Under the pieces are notes generated by a model. The model was not told the origin of the DNA. It saw only the letters and a program-made list of their open reading frames with translations, and made no database searches. Positions 17,202-25,342 of a DNA stretch of 64,000 nt are shown here, piece after piece (position 1 is the first letter of the stretch; every line of letters starts with the position of its first letter). The DNA is from Gemmatimonadota bacterium (lineage in GTDB: Bacteria; Gemmatimonadota; Gemmatimonadetes; Gemmatimonadales; Gemmatimonadaceae). A program made the translations under genes and the position numbers. The stretch is from NCBI GenBank assembly GCA_016871895.1, contig VHBO01000002.1, positions 1-64,000 of the forward strand, read 5' to 3'.

Positions 17202-18887
17202 ATGCGTCCGCTCGATTGGGTGATCGTCATCGGGTATCTCGGCTACATCGTCTGGGACGGGCTCCGGCGGGCACGTGGCACGACCGACATCGAGGGGTAC
17301 TTCCTCGCGAACCGCAGCCTCCCCTGGTGGGCCGTCGGGCTCTCGGTGATGGCGACGCAGCTGTCGGCGATCACCCTCGTCGGCACGACGGGGCAGGGCG
17401 CCACCGACGGCCTCCGCTTCGTGCAGTTCTACTTCGGGCTCCCGCTCGCGATGGTCGTGCTCGGCGTCACGCTCGTGCCGTTTCTGCATCGCGCGAAGGT
17501 GTACACCGCGTACGAGTACCTCGAGCGGCGCTTCGACGCGCGGACGCGGACCCTCACGAGCCTTCTCTTTCTGCTCTCCCGCGGGCTCTCCTGCGGCGCG
17601 ATCATCTCCGCCCCGGCGGTCGTCCTCTCGGCGGTGCTCGGCTGGCCCCTCGCGTGGTGCGTCGCGATGATCGGCGTGCCGACGGTGCTATACACCGTCG
17701 TGGGGGGGGTGCAGGCGGTGACGTGGGCGGATGTGAAGCAGATGGTCGTCATCGTCGGCGCTGTGACCGCGATAGCCGTCGTGCTCATCACGCGTATCCC
17801 CGTCCCGCTCGACGACGCCCTCGCCGTCGCGGGCGCTGCGGGGCGACTGCGCGTCTTCGACTTCTCGTTCTCGCTCGAGAATCCGTACACGCTCTGGTCG
17901 GGCCTCATCGGCGGCACCTTCCTGATGCTCTCGTACTTCGGGACCGACCAGAGCCAGGTGCAGCGCTACCTCGCGGCGCGCTCGGTGGATGAGGCACGTA
18001 GCTCGCTCCTGATGAGCGCCTACTGGAAGATCCCGCTTCAGGCGCTGATCCTCCTGCTCGGCGTCCTCGTCTTCCTGTACCACGTGTTCCAGACGGGGCC
18101 GCTCTATCACAACCCCGCGCACGAGCGCGCGATGCGGGCGGCGGCGCCGGCGACGTTCGACTCCCTTACGCGCCGCTACGCTGACGTCGCCGTCGCCCGC
18201 GCCTCGGCGGCTCGGGCGATGGCCGGTGCTCGCGCCGCCGAGGATCCCGCGGCACTCGCCGAGGCGACGGCGACGTACAAGGGTCAGGAGCGCGAGGCGG
18301 ACCAGGTGCGCGCTGTCGCGCTCGCCGAGGCGGGGAAGGTCGTCGCCGGTCCGACCCGCGACGTGAACTATGTGATCCCGCGCTTCGTCCTCGATGTGCT
18401 CCCGGCGGGGCTCGTGGGACTCTTCCTCGCCGCGGTGCTCGCCGCCGCGATGTCGAGCATCGCGGCGGAGCTCAACTCCCTCTCTACCGCCACAATCGTC
18501 GACTTCTATCGCCGTCGGTTCGTGACGGTGGCGGACGAGGCGCACTATCTGCGCGCCTCCAAGTGGGCCACGGCGCTCTGGGGCGCCTTCGCCTGCGTGA
18601 TCGCCCTCTATGCTGCGACCCTTGGCTCGCTTATCGAAGTCGTGAACCGGTTCGGTTCGTTCTTCTACGGCTCCATCCTCGGCGTCTTCCTCCTCGCGAT
18701 GCTGCCGCGCGCGCGCGCCCGCGGGGCGTTCGGCGGGCTGATCGCGGGGATGGCGACCGTCGGCGCGGTGAGCGTGCTGCGCCCCGACATCGCCTTCCTC
18801 TGGCACAACGTGATCGGCGCCGTCGCCGTCGTCGTCGCCGGTCTCCTGCTGAGCGCTGGTGCCCCGGCGCGCGAGACGCCTCGCTGA
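17202..18887 (+). CDS. Sodium:solute symporter (SSS) family transporter
   Basis: A 561-residue transporter with about 13 TM helices. The start has DWVIVIGYLGYIVWDGLRRARGTTDIEGYFLANRSLPWWAVGLSVMATQLSAITLVGTTGQGATDGL, the SSS signature. Later motifs are GGVQAVTWADVKQ and YFGTDQSQVQRYLAARS. Near the end come MSSIAAELNSLSTATIVDFYRR and RFGSFFYGSILGVFLLAML. Between TM7 and TM8 there is an alanine-rich, charged insert (about 305-386) likely to form a coiled coil. SSS proteins bring in sugars, amino acids, inositol or organic acids with Na+; the substrate is not evident. It is probably coexpressed with the 32-residue peptide 2 bp upstream. Confidence 0.88.
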   Translation: MRPLDWVIVIGYLGYIVWDGLRRARGTTDIEGYFLANRSLPWWAVGLSVMATQLSAITLVGTTGQGATDGLRFVQFYFGLPLAMVVLGVTLVPFLHRAKVYTAYEYLERRFDARTRTLTSLLFLLSRGLSCGAIISAPAVVLSAVLGWPLAWCVAMIGVPTVLYTVVGGVQAVTWADVKQMVVIVGAVTAIAVVLITRIPVPLDDALAVAGAAGRLRVFDFSFSLENPYTLWSGLIGGTFLMLSYFGTDQSQVQRYLAARSVDEARSSLLMSAYWKIPLQALILLLGVLVFLYHVFQTGPLYHNPAHERAMRAAAPATFDSLTRRYADVAVARASAARAMAGARAAEDPAALAEATATYKGQEREADQVRAVALAEAGKVVAGPTRDVNYVIPRFVLDVLPAGLVGLFLAAVLAAAMSSIAAELNSLSTATIVDFYRRRFVTVADEAHYLRASKWATALWGAFACVIALYAATLGSLIEVVNRFGSFFYGSILGVFLLAMLPRARARGAFGGLIAGMATVGAVSVLRPDIAFLWHNVIGAVAVVVAGLLLSAGAPARETPR

Positions 18888-18914
18888 GGCGACCCGCGCG
18901 CCGGCGACCGCCGG

Positions 18915-20276
18915 CTACCGCGTGAGCACCACGTAGCCGTTCGCCGGGAGCGTGAGCGTGCCCTCGGCGCCGAGGACGACCGTCGCCCCCGTGAACGCGT
19001 CGCGGTAGTCGCCGGGCGCGGCGGGCCCGGTGTAGCGATACGTCGCCGCCGTCGTGCCGAGGTTCACCGCGACGAGCGCGACGCTCGTCCCCTCGGCCCG
19101 CGTGAAGGCATACACCGCCGCCGGGCCGGTGCCGGCGAGCTTCGCCTGGTCGCCGCCATCGTCCCCGTTCCAGAGCGCCGGCGTCGCCGACTTGAGTTCG
19201 AGCATCGCGCGGTAGAAGGGCGCCGCGGACTGGTCGGTCCACGAGACGGTGTCCTTCTCGAAGAAGCGGAGCCGCTTCGCCAGCCCTGCCTCCTGCCCGG
19301 TGTAGACGAGTGGGATCGACCCGCGGAGCGTCGCGGCGAGCACGAACATCGCGCGGTGGTTCGCGCCCATCCGCTCGAACTCCGTCCCCTGCCAGCTGTT
19401 CTCGTCGTGGTTGCTGGTGAACATCATCCGCATCGCGTTCGCGGGATACTCGGTCGCGTCCTTCTCGAGCCAGGCGTCGAGGCTCGGGAACGAGTCCTTC
19501 CCCTGCGCGAGCCGGTTCATCAGGTGGTGCAGCTCCCACCCGTACGTCGCGTCGAAGGCCGTGTGGTACTTCGGTCCCTCCGCTTCGGCGAGGAGGAAGA
19601 GGTCCGCGCGCTCGCGCAGCAGCGCGGCGCGCGCCTGGCGCCAGAAGTCCATCCCGATTCCCCAGGCGACGTCGCAGCGGAACCCGTCGACGCCCATCGC
19701 CTGCACCCACCACGCCATATCGGCGATCATCGCCTCGCGCATCGCCGGCTGGTCATACTTCAGATCCGCGACGTCGGTCCAGTCGGTCTCGGTGCCGTCC
19801 TCGTTGCGCGGGAAGGAGATTGAGCCGTCGGCGCGCTGCGTGTACCAGTCGGGGTGCGCGGTGATCCAGGTGTGGTCGCGCGAGGTGTGATTCGCGACCC
19901 AGTCGAGGATCACCTTCAGCCCCAGCGCGTGCGCGGAGTCGATCACCGCCTTCAGCTCCTCCGCGGTCCCGAACTCGGGATTCGTCGCGCGGCAATCGCT
20001 GATCGAGTAGTACGACCCGAGGCCCCCCTTCCGGTCCTTCACACCGATCGGCTGCACCGGCATCAACCAGAGGATATCGACGCCGAGGGAGTCGAGGCGC
20101 GCGAGATGCGGGAGGAGCGCGGTGAAGGTGCCCTCCGGCGTGAACTGCCGGATGTTCACCTCGTAGTTGGCCGCGTCGCGCGCCCAGGCGGGGTGAGCGA
20201 ATCGCGAGAGGGGGAGTGGGAGGAGATGCCCGCGCGAGGCAGACGCGGGAGGTGCGAAGAATATGCGGCGGCGCAC
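18915..20276 (-). CDS. Alpha-amylase family glycosyl hydrolase (GH13)
   Basis: A 453-residue (beta/alpha)8 hydrolase. NYEVNIRQFTPEGTF begins the barrel. GLKVILDWVANHTS is region I, GVDGFRCDVA holds the nucleophile aspartate, FLLAEAEG the acid/base glutamate and MFTSNHDEN the transition-state aspartate. LVYTGQE and a beta-sandwich with GDYRDAFTGATVVLGAEGTLTLPANGYVVLTR finish the protein. It should cleave or transfer alpha-1,4 glucans. The N-terminus is uncertain. The ORF track uses a TTG at 20300, and I prefer the in-frame GTG at 20276, but neither gives a convincing signal peptide. The first conserved residues are about 40 codons in. It is divergent from rocF. Confidence 0.85.
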   Translation of the reverse strand: MRRRIFFAPPASASRGHLLPLPLSRFAHPAWARDAANYEVNIRQFTPEGTFTALLPHLARLDSLGVDILWLMPVQPIGVKDRKGGLGSYYSISDCRATNPEFGTAEELKAVIDSAHALGLKVILDWVANHTSRDHTWITAHPDWYTQRADGSISFPRNEDGTETDWTDVADLKYDQPAMREAMIADMAWWVQAMGVDGFRCDVAWGIGMDFWRQARAALLRERADLFLLAEAEGPKYHTAFDATYGWELHHLMNRLAQGKDSFPSLDAWLEKDATEYPANAMRMMFTSNHDENSWQGTEFERMGANHRAMFVLAATLRGSIPLVYTGQEAGLAKRLRFFEKDTVSWTDQSAAPFYRAMLELKSATPALWNGDDGGDQAKLAGTGPAAVYAFTRAEGTSVALVAVNLGTTAATYRYTGPAAPGDYRDAFTGATVVLGAEGTLTLPANGYVVLTR

Positions 20277-20338
20277 GCATATCGGGTGCAGGCGATGCAA
20301 GTGTATGCTGGACGCGGGTGAGACCGTGCGTCGGCGCG

Positions 20339-20350
20339 TAGGATGTGGCT
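20339..20350 (+). promoter_or_regulatory. -10-like element directly before arginase
   Basis: TAGGAT (20339-20344) ends 6 nt before the ATG at 20351 with no Shine-Dalgarno, another leaderless-type start. It supports the ATG rather than the GTG at 20345. Confidence 0.45.
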
Positions 20351-21262
20351 ATGACTGCCATCCGACTCATCGGCGTCCCTATGGACCTCGGCGCCTCGCG
20401 CCGCGGGGTCGATATGGGGCCCTCCGCCGTCCGATACACCGACCTCCGCGACCGGCTCGTCGCTCTCGGGCACGACGTCGAGGACGCGGGGAACGTCCCC
20501 GTCCCCTTCCGTGAGGATGCCGCGAAGGGGGCGCAGCGCGGGGCCCGCTATCTCGGTGCCATCACCGAGGTCTGCACCGCCGTCGCCGCGGCCACGCGTG
20601 ACGCGCTCGCCGCGGGGCGCACGCCGGTGGTGCTCGGCGGGGATCACGCCCTCGCGGCGGGGTCCGTCGCTGGGGCCGCCGCACATCTCGCCCAGCGTGG
20701 CCGCCGCCTCGGGCTCCTGTGGATCGATGCGCACGGTGACCTCAACACGCCGGGCACGTCGCGGTCGGGGAACGTGCACGGGATGCCCCTTGCCGCGCTG
20801 CTCGGGCACGGGGACCGCGCGCTGGCCGGGATCGCGGGAGCCGCGCCGGCGCTGCGCGCGCGGGATCTGGCGCTCGTCGGCCAGCGCGACCTCGATGTGG
20901 CCGAACGGCATCACATCACCAAGTGGGGGCTCGCGACGTACACGATGCGCGCGCTCGATGAACGTGGCGTGCGGACCGTGCTCGAGGAGGCGATCGCCAC
21001 CGCCACGCGCGAGACGGATGCGATTTGGGTCTCGTTCGATATGGACGTGATCGACCCCGCCGAGGCGCCCGGTGTCGGGACTGCGGTCCCCGGCGGGATG
21101 ACGTATCGCGAGGCGCATCTCGCGATGGAGATGCTGGCCGACACGGGGAAGCTCGTCGGGCTCGATGTCGTCGAGGTGAACCCCGTGCTCGACGAACACA
21201 ACCGCACGGCCGAGATCGCGGCGGAGCTGATCCTCAGCGCCCTCGGCAAACGGATCCTCTGA
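20351..21262 (+). CDS. rocF: Arginase
   Basis: A 303-residue ureohydrolase. The start IRLIGVPMDLGASRRGVDMGPSAVR is characteristic of arginase rather than agmatinase. Binuclear manganese ligands are visible in GGDH (His99), IDAHGDLN (Asp126, His128, Asp130) and SFDMDVIDP (two aspartates). NTPGTSRSGNVHGMP is the arginine-binding loop. It hydrolyses L-arginine to L-ornithine and urea in the cytoplasm. The next gene, 9 bp downstream, encodes a predicted ornithine-consuming enzyme, so the pair likely forms an arginine degradation unit. No urease genes are in the window, so the fate of urea is open. Confidence 0.93.
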   Translation: MTAIRLIGVPMDLGASRRGVDMGPSAVRYTDLRDRLVALGHDVEDAGNVPVPFREDAAKGAQRGARYLGAITEVCTAVAAATRDALAAGRTPVVLGGDHALAAGSVAGAAAHLAQRGRRLGLLWIDAHGDLNTPGTSRSGNVHGMPLAALLGHGDRALAGIAGAAPALRARDLALVGQRDLDVAERHHITKWGLATYTMRALDERGVRTVLEEAIATATRETDAIWVSFDMDVIDPAEAPGVGTAVPGGMTYREAHLAMEMLADTGKLVGLDVVEVNPVLDEHNRTAEIAAELILSALGKRIL

Positions 21263-21271
21263 GGACGGACG

Positions 21272-22366
21272 ATGCCCACCACCCGCTATCAGGCCCCCGA
21301 CTTCTCCGCGCCCCATCTCGTGGCGGCGCCCCCCGCGCGCACGGCAGCCGTCACGCAGGACGGGGTCCTTCCCGACGGCTTCTTCGCGACGACGAATCTC
21401 CCGACGTACGTGAAGGGGACGGACGGACGCTGGACGCTCCCGCGCGAGCCGCGGATGGATGGCGTGCTCGTGCGGGACGCCGACGGCGTCTGGTGGGTGC
21501 GGGAGGGGCGGCGCGTGCGCCGCGGCGATCTGGTCGTCGTCGGCGCAGCGGAGGATGGGCGCGAGGGGGTGCTCGTCCACGCGCACGGCTTCGTCGCGGA
21601 GGCCGGCCCCGGCGGGGATTTCCACTTCATGTCGAGCCAGGTCTCGCGCGAGAAGCCGATCGACTACGCCGCGATCGCGCGGATGCTCGTCGAGGAGAAG
21701 CGGCGCGGCGGCTACGTGCTCTGGGTGGCGGGCCCTGCGCTCGTGCATTCACGTGCCCGCGACAACCTCGTCTGGTTCATCCGGAACGGCTATGTGCAGG
21801 CGCTGCTCGCGGGGAACGCCGTCGCGGTGCACGACATCGAGGCGGCGATCGTCGGGACGACGCTCGGGATGACGAGTCAGGGGGAGCCGACGCCCGGCGG
21901 CCACGCCGCGCATATGCGGGCCATCAATGCCGTGCGTCGGGCGGGATCGATCGCCGCGGCGGTGCGGGGCGGCCTCATCACCGGCGGGATCATGCACGCC
22001 TGCGTCGTCGAGGAGGTGCCGTACGTGCTCGGGGGCTCCATCCGCGACGACGGCCCGCTGCCCGACGTGTTCACCGATGTGGTGGAGGCGCAGACGGCGA
22101 CGCGCGCGCACACGGTGCAGGCGACGATGGCGGTGATGATCGCGACCGCGCTGCATTCCATCGCGGTCGGCAATATGCTCCCGGCGTACTACGAGGATCC
22201 GCATCGCGGGCTCTGTGAGCTCCCGACCGTCTGCGTCGATGCGAGCGAGTTCCTCGTGGGGAAGCTCAAGGACCGCGGGACCCACCAAGCGGTGGGGGTC
22301 GTGACGAATGCGCAGGACTTCATGAGCATCCTACGCGCGGCCGTGGAGCGGGAGGTCGCGGGGTGA
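21272..22366 (+). CDS. LOR/SDH-type (TIGR00300-like) ornithine cyclodeaminase
   Basis: A 364-residue protein matching the region conserved between plant LOR/SDH and the archaeal/cyanobacterial ornithine cyclodeaminases (the C-terminal part of AgrE/ArgZ). Visible elements are FHFMSSQVSREKPIDY, GTTLGMTSQGEPTPGGHAAHMRAINAVRRAGSI, YVLGGSIRDDGPLPDVFTDVVEAQ and THQAVGVVTNAQDF. The family uses NAD and converts L-ornithine to L-proline and ammonia. It is unrelated to the classical mu-crystallin-type OCD. Its place 9 bp after arginase, with a GAGGA Shine-Dalgarno overlapping the arginase stop, supports an arginine-to-proline pathway. The substrate assignment is inference; the family resemblance is strong. 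Confidence 0.8.
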   Translation: MPTTRYQAPDFSAPHLVAAPPARTAAVTQDGVLPDGFFATTNLPTYVKGTDGRWTLPREPRMDGVLVRDADGVWWVREGRRVRRGDLVVVGAAEDGREGVLVHAHGFVAEAGPGGDFHFMSSQVSREKPIDYAAIARMLVEEKRRGGYVLWVAGPALVHSRARDNLVWFIRNGYVQALLAGNAVAVHDIEAAIVGTTLGMTSQGEPTPGGHAAHMRAINAVRRAGSIAAAVRGGLITGGIMHACVVEEVPYVLGGSIRDDGPLPDVFTDVVEAQTATRAHTVQATMAVMIATALHSIAVGNMLPAYYEDPHRGLCELPTVCVDASEFLVGKLKDRGTHQAVGVVTNAQDFMSILRAAVEREVAG

Positions 22367-22399
22367 ATCCGGGTGCCGCGGCGGCGGTCAGCCCGGCGG

Positions 22400-22942
22400 T
22401 CACCCTATCCGCACGCCGCGCTGCGCCCACCCCGCCGCGTCACCATCGACCGGCTGCGCGGTGTCGACCACGACCTTCCCGCCCTCGAGACGCACAGCGT
22501 ATCGGTCGAGACTCCGCGGCGACTTCCCTTGGATGCGCGTCCCTTCCGGCCGGAAGGTGCTCTTGTGCTTGGGGCAGAAGAAGCGCTCCTGCGCCGGCTG
22601 CCACTGGACCATCGTCCCCTTGTGCGGGCATTCGAGGTCGGCGGCGTAGAGCATCCCCTGATGTCGGATGAGGATGACGCGGTTCGTGCGGTCGATCGTC
22701 GCGCCGTCCGCGGCGGGGATGTCGTAGGTCACCGTGGCGCCGACGGCGAGGCCGGTGGCGAGGGTGCGGGCCATCGCCTCGAGGGGCGCTGCGTCACCGG
22801 CGATGGCGGTCAGCGCCGCGACGGCGAGGAGGCCGTCCCGGAGGAAGCCGCGGCGGTCGCGGTCCGCGCCCTGCGCTGACGTGTGCTCGGTGCAGGCGCC
22901 GGTGCAGGGGGCGTGACGCTCGGTGGAGTGACGCTTGGACAT
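22400..22942 (-). CDS. Rieske (2Fe-2S) protein with Tat signal
   Basis: A 180-residue exported Rieske protein. A twin-arginine signal, DRDRRGFLRDGLLAVAALTAIAG (about 27-49), indicates export of the folded protein. Cluster ligands are CPHK (Cys105, His107) and CPKH (Cys123, His126), giving CxH-17-CxxH-type spacing of the Rieske fold. The loops lack extra disulfide cysteines of bc1 Rieske proteins. Three cysteines precede the Tat motif, at 13, 17 and outside the fold, and would be lost if cleaved. No cytochrome b or oxygenase partner lies beside it, so its electron partner is unknown. It is divergent from the MFS gene at 23053. Confidence 0.85.
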   Translation of the reverse strand: MSKRHSTERHAPCTGACTEHTSAQGADRDRRGFLRDGLLAVAALTAIAGDAAPLEAMARTLATGLAVGATVTYDIPAADGATIDRTNRVILIRHQGMLYAADLECPHKGTMVQWQPAQERFFCPKHKSTFRPEGTRIQGKSPRSLDRYAVRLEGGKVVVDTAQPVDGDAAGWAQRGVRIG

Positions 22943-23039
22943 CGCAGGGTCCTCGGTTCAGGTGTGACATCCCAAACGTCCTGCCATTCATCCCCCGGCA
23001 CAAGCCGGAGGTTCCCCGCCGGACTGGGTCGGTCGGTGT

Positions 23040-23052
23040 TACACTTGCGGGC
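23040..23052 (+). promoter_or_regulatory. -10-like element directly before MFS efflux gene
   Basis: TACACT (23040-23045) ends 7 nt before the GTG at 23053. There is no Shine-Dalgarno. A transcript would start at or within a base or two of the GTG. Confidence 0.5.
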
Positions 23053-24294
23053 GTGACCGCTGACGCCTCGCTCGACCTGTCGCCGCCGCGTCGCGCGGCC
23101 CTCGCGTTCATCTTCGTCTCCCTGATCCTCGACATCGTCGCATTCGGGATCGTGATCCCGGTGCTGCCGCAGCTCATCAAGGGGTTCGTCGGCGGGGATA
23201 CGCAGCAGGCCGCGCACTGGTACGGGATCTTCGGCACCACTTGGGCGGCGATGCAGTTCCTCTGTTCGCCCCTGCTCGGCGCGCTCTCCGACCGCTTCGG
23301 CCGTCGGCCGGTGCTCCTCCTCTCGATCGCCGGGCTCGGCCTCGATTACCTGTTGATGGCGCTCGCCCCCTCCCTCACCTGGCTCTTCATCGGCCGGGTG
23401 CTTTCGGGGATGACGGCGGCGGGGTTCGCCACCGCGACGGCGTACATCGCTGACGTCACGCCGCCGGAACGCCGCGCCGCCTCCTTCGGTCTTGTCGGCG
23501 CCGCCTGGGGATTCGGCTTCATCATCGGCCCTGCCCTTGGCGGCATCCTCGGCGCGACGAACCCGCGGCTCCCCTTCTTCGTCGCCGGCGGCATCGCGCT
23601 CCTCAATGCGTGCTACGGCCTCTTCGTGCTCCCGGAGTCGCTGCCGCCTGAGCGGCGGGCCCCGTTCCGCTGGTCGCGCGCGAATCCACTCGGGTCGCTC
23701 ACGCTGCTGCGGGCGCATCGCGAGCTCCTCGGTCTTGCCTCCGCGAGCCTCCTGTATGCGATCGGACACACCGTCTTCTCGAGCGTCTTCGTCCTCTGGG
23801 CGGGCTACACGCTCGCGTGGGATGCGCGCCGCGTGGGGTACGCGCTCGCGATGGTCGGGGTGCTCAATGTCGTGGTGCAGGGGGGTATCGTCCGTCCCCT
23901 CGTGCAGCGGCTCGGCGAACGGCGCGCGATCGCCATCGGCGCCACAGCGGGGGCGGCGGGGTTCTTCCTCTACGGAGTCGCCTCGAACGAGCTCGCCTTC
24001 TGGCTCGGCGCGCTCGTCTACTGTCCGGCGGGGCTCTTCAATCCCTCGCTCCTCGGTCTGATCTCGCGGCGCGTCGGCCCGTCGGAGCAGGGGCAGGTGC
24101 AGGGGGCGAACAGTAGCCTCACCGGGATCGCCGGGATGATCGGCCCCGCGCTCTTCACCGCCTCGTTCTCCTTCGCCATCGCCCCCGGCGGCACGATGCA
24201 TCTGCCGGGGTTGCCGTTCCTCCTCGCCGCGGCGCTCTTCGGTGCCGCGGGACTCACGGCGTGGCGCGCCTCACGACCCGCCGCGCCCGCATGA
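23053..24294 (+). CDS. MFS transporter, TetA/drug:H+ antiporter-like
   Basis: A 413-residue, 12-TM major facilitator. TM1 carries LDIVAFGIVIPVLPQL and the TM2-3 loop has GALSDRFGRRPVLL, the antiporter-type motif A. TM4-TM5 contain GFATATAYIADVTPPERRAASFGLVGAAWGFGFIIGPALGG, the motif C region of 12-TM drug:proton antiporters such as TetA. It probably exports a small hydrophobic compound using the proton gradient; actual substrate is unknown. The GTG start is supported by the -10-like TACACT 7 nt upstream. No regulator is adjacent. Confidence 0.87.
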   Translation: MTADASLDLSPPRRAALAFIFVSLILDIVAFGIVIPVLPQLIKGFVGGDTQQAAHWYGIFGTTWAAMQFLCSPLLGALSDRFGRRPVLLLSIAGLGLDYLLMALAPSLTWLFIGRVLSGMTAAGFATATAYIADVTPPERRAASFGLVGAAWGFGFIIGPALGGILGATNPRLPFFVAGGIALLNACYGLFVLPESLPPERRAPFRWSRANPLGSLTLLRAHRELLGLASASLLYAIGHTVFSSVFVLWAGYTLAWDARRVGYALAMVGVLNVVVQGGIVRPLVQRLGERRAIAIGATAGAAGFFLYGVASNELAFWLGALVYCPAGLFNPSLLGLISRRVGPSEQGQVQGANSSLTGIAGMIGPALFTASFSFAIAPGGTMHLPGLPFLLAAALFGAAGLTAWRASRPAAPA

Positions 24295-24363
24295 TCGTTC
24301 TCGTCTGATCGCTCTCGCCGGACTATCCTCGCACCGATTCTGCCTGACCGGAGCCTGCCCCGT

Positions 24364-24813
24364 ATGCCGATCCCTTCGTCGACCCCTTCGTCGATTCGTC
24401 GTTGCGCACGCGCCGCGCTGGCGCTGACCGCCGTGACTTCGTTTGCCGCGGTGCCGCTCCCCGCGCAGGGCGCGCCGCGCTGGCAGGAGATCGGGCGGAC
24501 CGTGACCGGCAACGCCGTCTTCGTCGATCCGCGAACGATCGTCCGCGACGGGGACCGCGTCTCCGCGACGGTGCGTAGCACCTATGGCACGCCGTCGATG
24601 ACGCCGAAGGGGCTCATCACCGCCTCACGGGCGGATGCCACCTTCGATTGCACGCGGAAGGCGGTGCTGGTGCGTGAGACGACGATCTATCTCGACGAGA
24701 AGAAGGGGACGATCTACGAGCGGCGCGTCCCGCAGAACCCCGGCTACGGGCCGGTCTTCCGGAGCAACTTCTCGGGAGTCGCGCTGGAATACCTCTGCGC
24801 ACCGCGCCCCTGA
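24364..24813 (+). CDS. Secreted protein, surface-adhesin-E-like domain
   Basis: A 149-residue exported protein. A signal peptide (RCARAALALTAVTSFAAVPLPAQG) ends at about residue 35. The rest has the pattern WQEIGRTVTGNAVFVDPRTIVRDGDRVSATVRSTYG, then ADATFDCTRKAVLVRETTIY and YLCAPRP. This resembles the small surface-adhesin protein E domain: a Trp start, a VDP-xTI-RDG strand pair, and two cysteines (in FDC and YLC) that may form a disulfide. Role is unknown. A TATCCT about 35 nt upstream of the ATG may be its -10. It is monocistronic by position. Confidence 0.7.
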   Translation: MPIPSSTPSSIRRCARAALALTAVTSFAAVPLPAQGAPRWQEIGRTVTGNAVFVDPRTIVRDGDRVSATVRSTYGTPSMTPKGLITASRADATFDCTRKAVLVRETTIYLDEKKGTIYERRVPQNPGYGPVFRSNFSGVALEYLCAPRP

Positions 24814-24877
24814 GCGGCGACGTCGGCCCGCCGCACGTTGCCGGCACGCGCGGGAGGTCCGTGACGGCGCGCCGGGA

Positions 24878-25315
24878 TCACTCCCCCAGCGCGGGGTGTC
24901 GCCAGCTGTAGAGCAGGCCGAGGAGCCCGAACTGCGCGAGCGTCCCCGGGGCGAGTGACGGCGCTTCGCCCCGGATCACCGTCAGCCAGAGATCGAGGCC
25001 CAGCAGCGAGGGGTCGAAGTCGTGTTCCGTCGCGTAGTTCCCGGTGAGGTGGAAGTAGATCCCCACCGGTGCCGCAAGGATGAGCAGGACCATCACCACG
25101 CGGAGCGCGCGGAGACTGGCAGCGCCACCGTCCCACGCGTGCCAGCCACCGACCACCAGCGTCACGCCGAGCAGGGCGAATGGCACGAACTGCTGCGGAT
25201 CCTCATAGTGCTCGAGGAGGACCAGCTCGCCGATCAGCCCCGCCGCGCCGAAGAGGAGCAACGCGAGCATCCCGCGACGGAGGAGGGCGACGACGTCGAG
25301 GGTGGTCACGGGCAC
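24878..25315 (-). CDS. Small integral membrane protein of unknown function
   Basis: A 145-residue protein with about four hydrophobic segments: MLALLLFGAAGLIGELVLL, FVPFALLGVTLVVGGWHAW, ALRVVMVLLILAAPVGIYFHL and a weaker LAQFGLLGLLYSW. Between helices are EHYEDPQQFVP and TGNYATEHDFDPS. I do not recognise a characterised family. The GTG at 25315 is the only good start. The DUF4097 gene upstream on the same strand ends 27 bp earlier (25343), so they may form one transcription unit. Confidence 0.65.
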   Translation of the reverse strand: MPVTTLDVVALLRRGMLALLLFGAAGLIGELVLLEHYEDPQQFVPFALLGVTLVVGGWHAWDGGAASLRALRVVMVLLILAAPVGIYFHLTGNYATEHDFDPSLLGLDLWLTVIRGEAPSLAPGTLAQFGLLGLLYSWRHPALGE

Positions 25316-25342
25316 CTCGGGGGTGGGGGTCAGCGCATCGCC

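Noticed and set aside
22810-24201. 463-residue minus-strand ORF opposite the MFS efflux gene
   Set aside because: A shadow of the MFS coding strand with charged, low-complexity translation (EEPRRPRCGADGDR-like).
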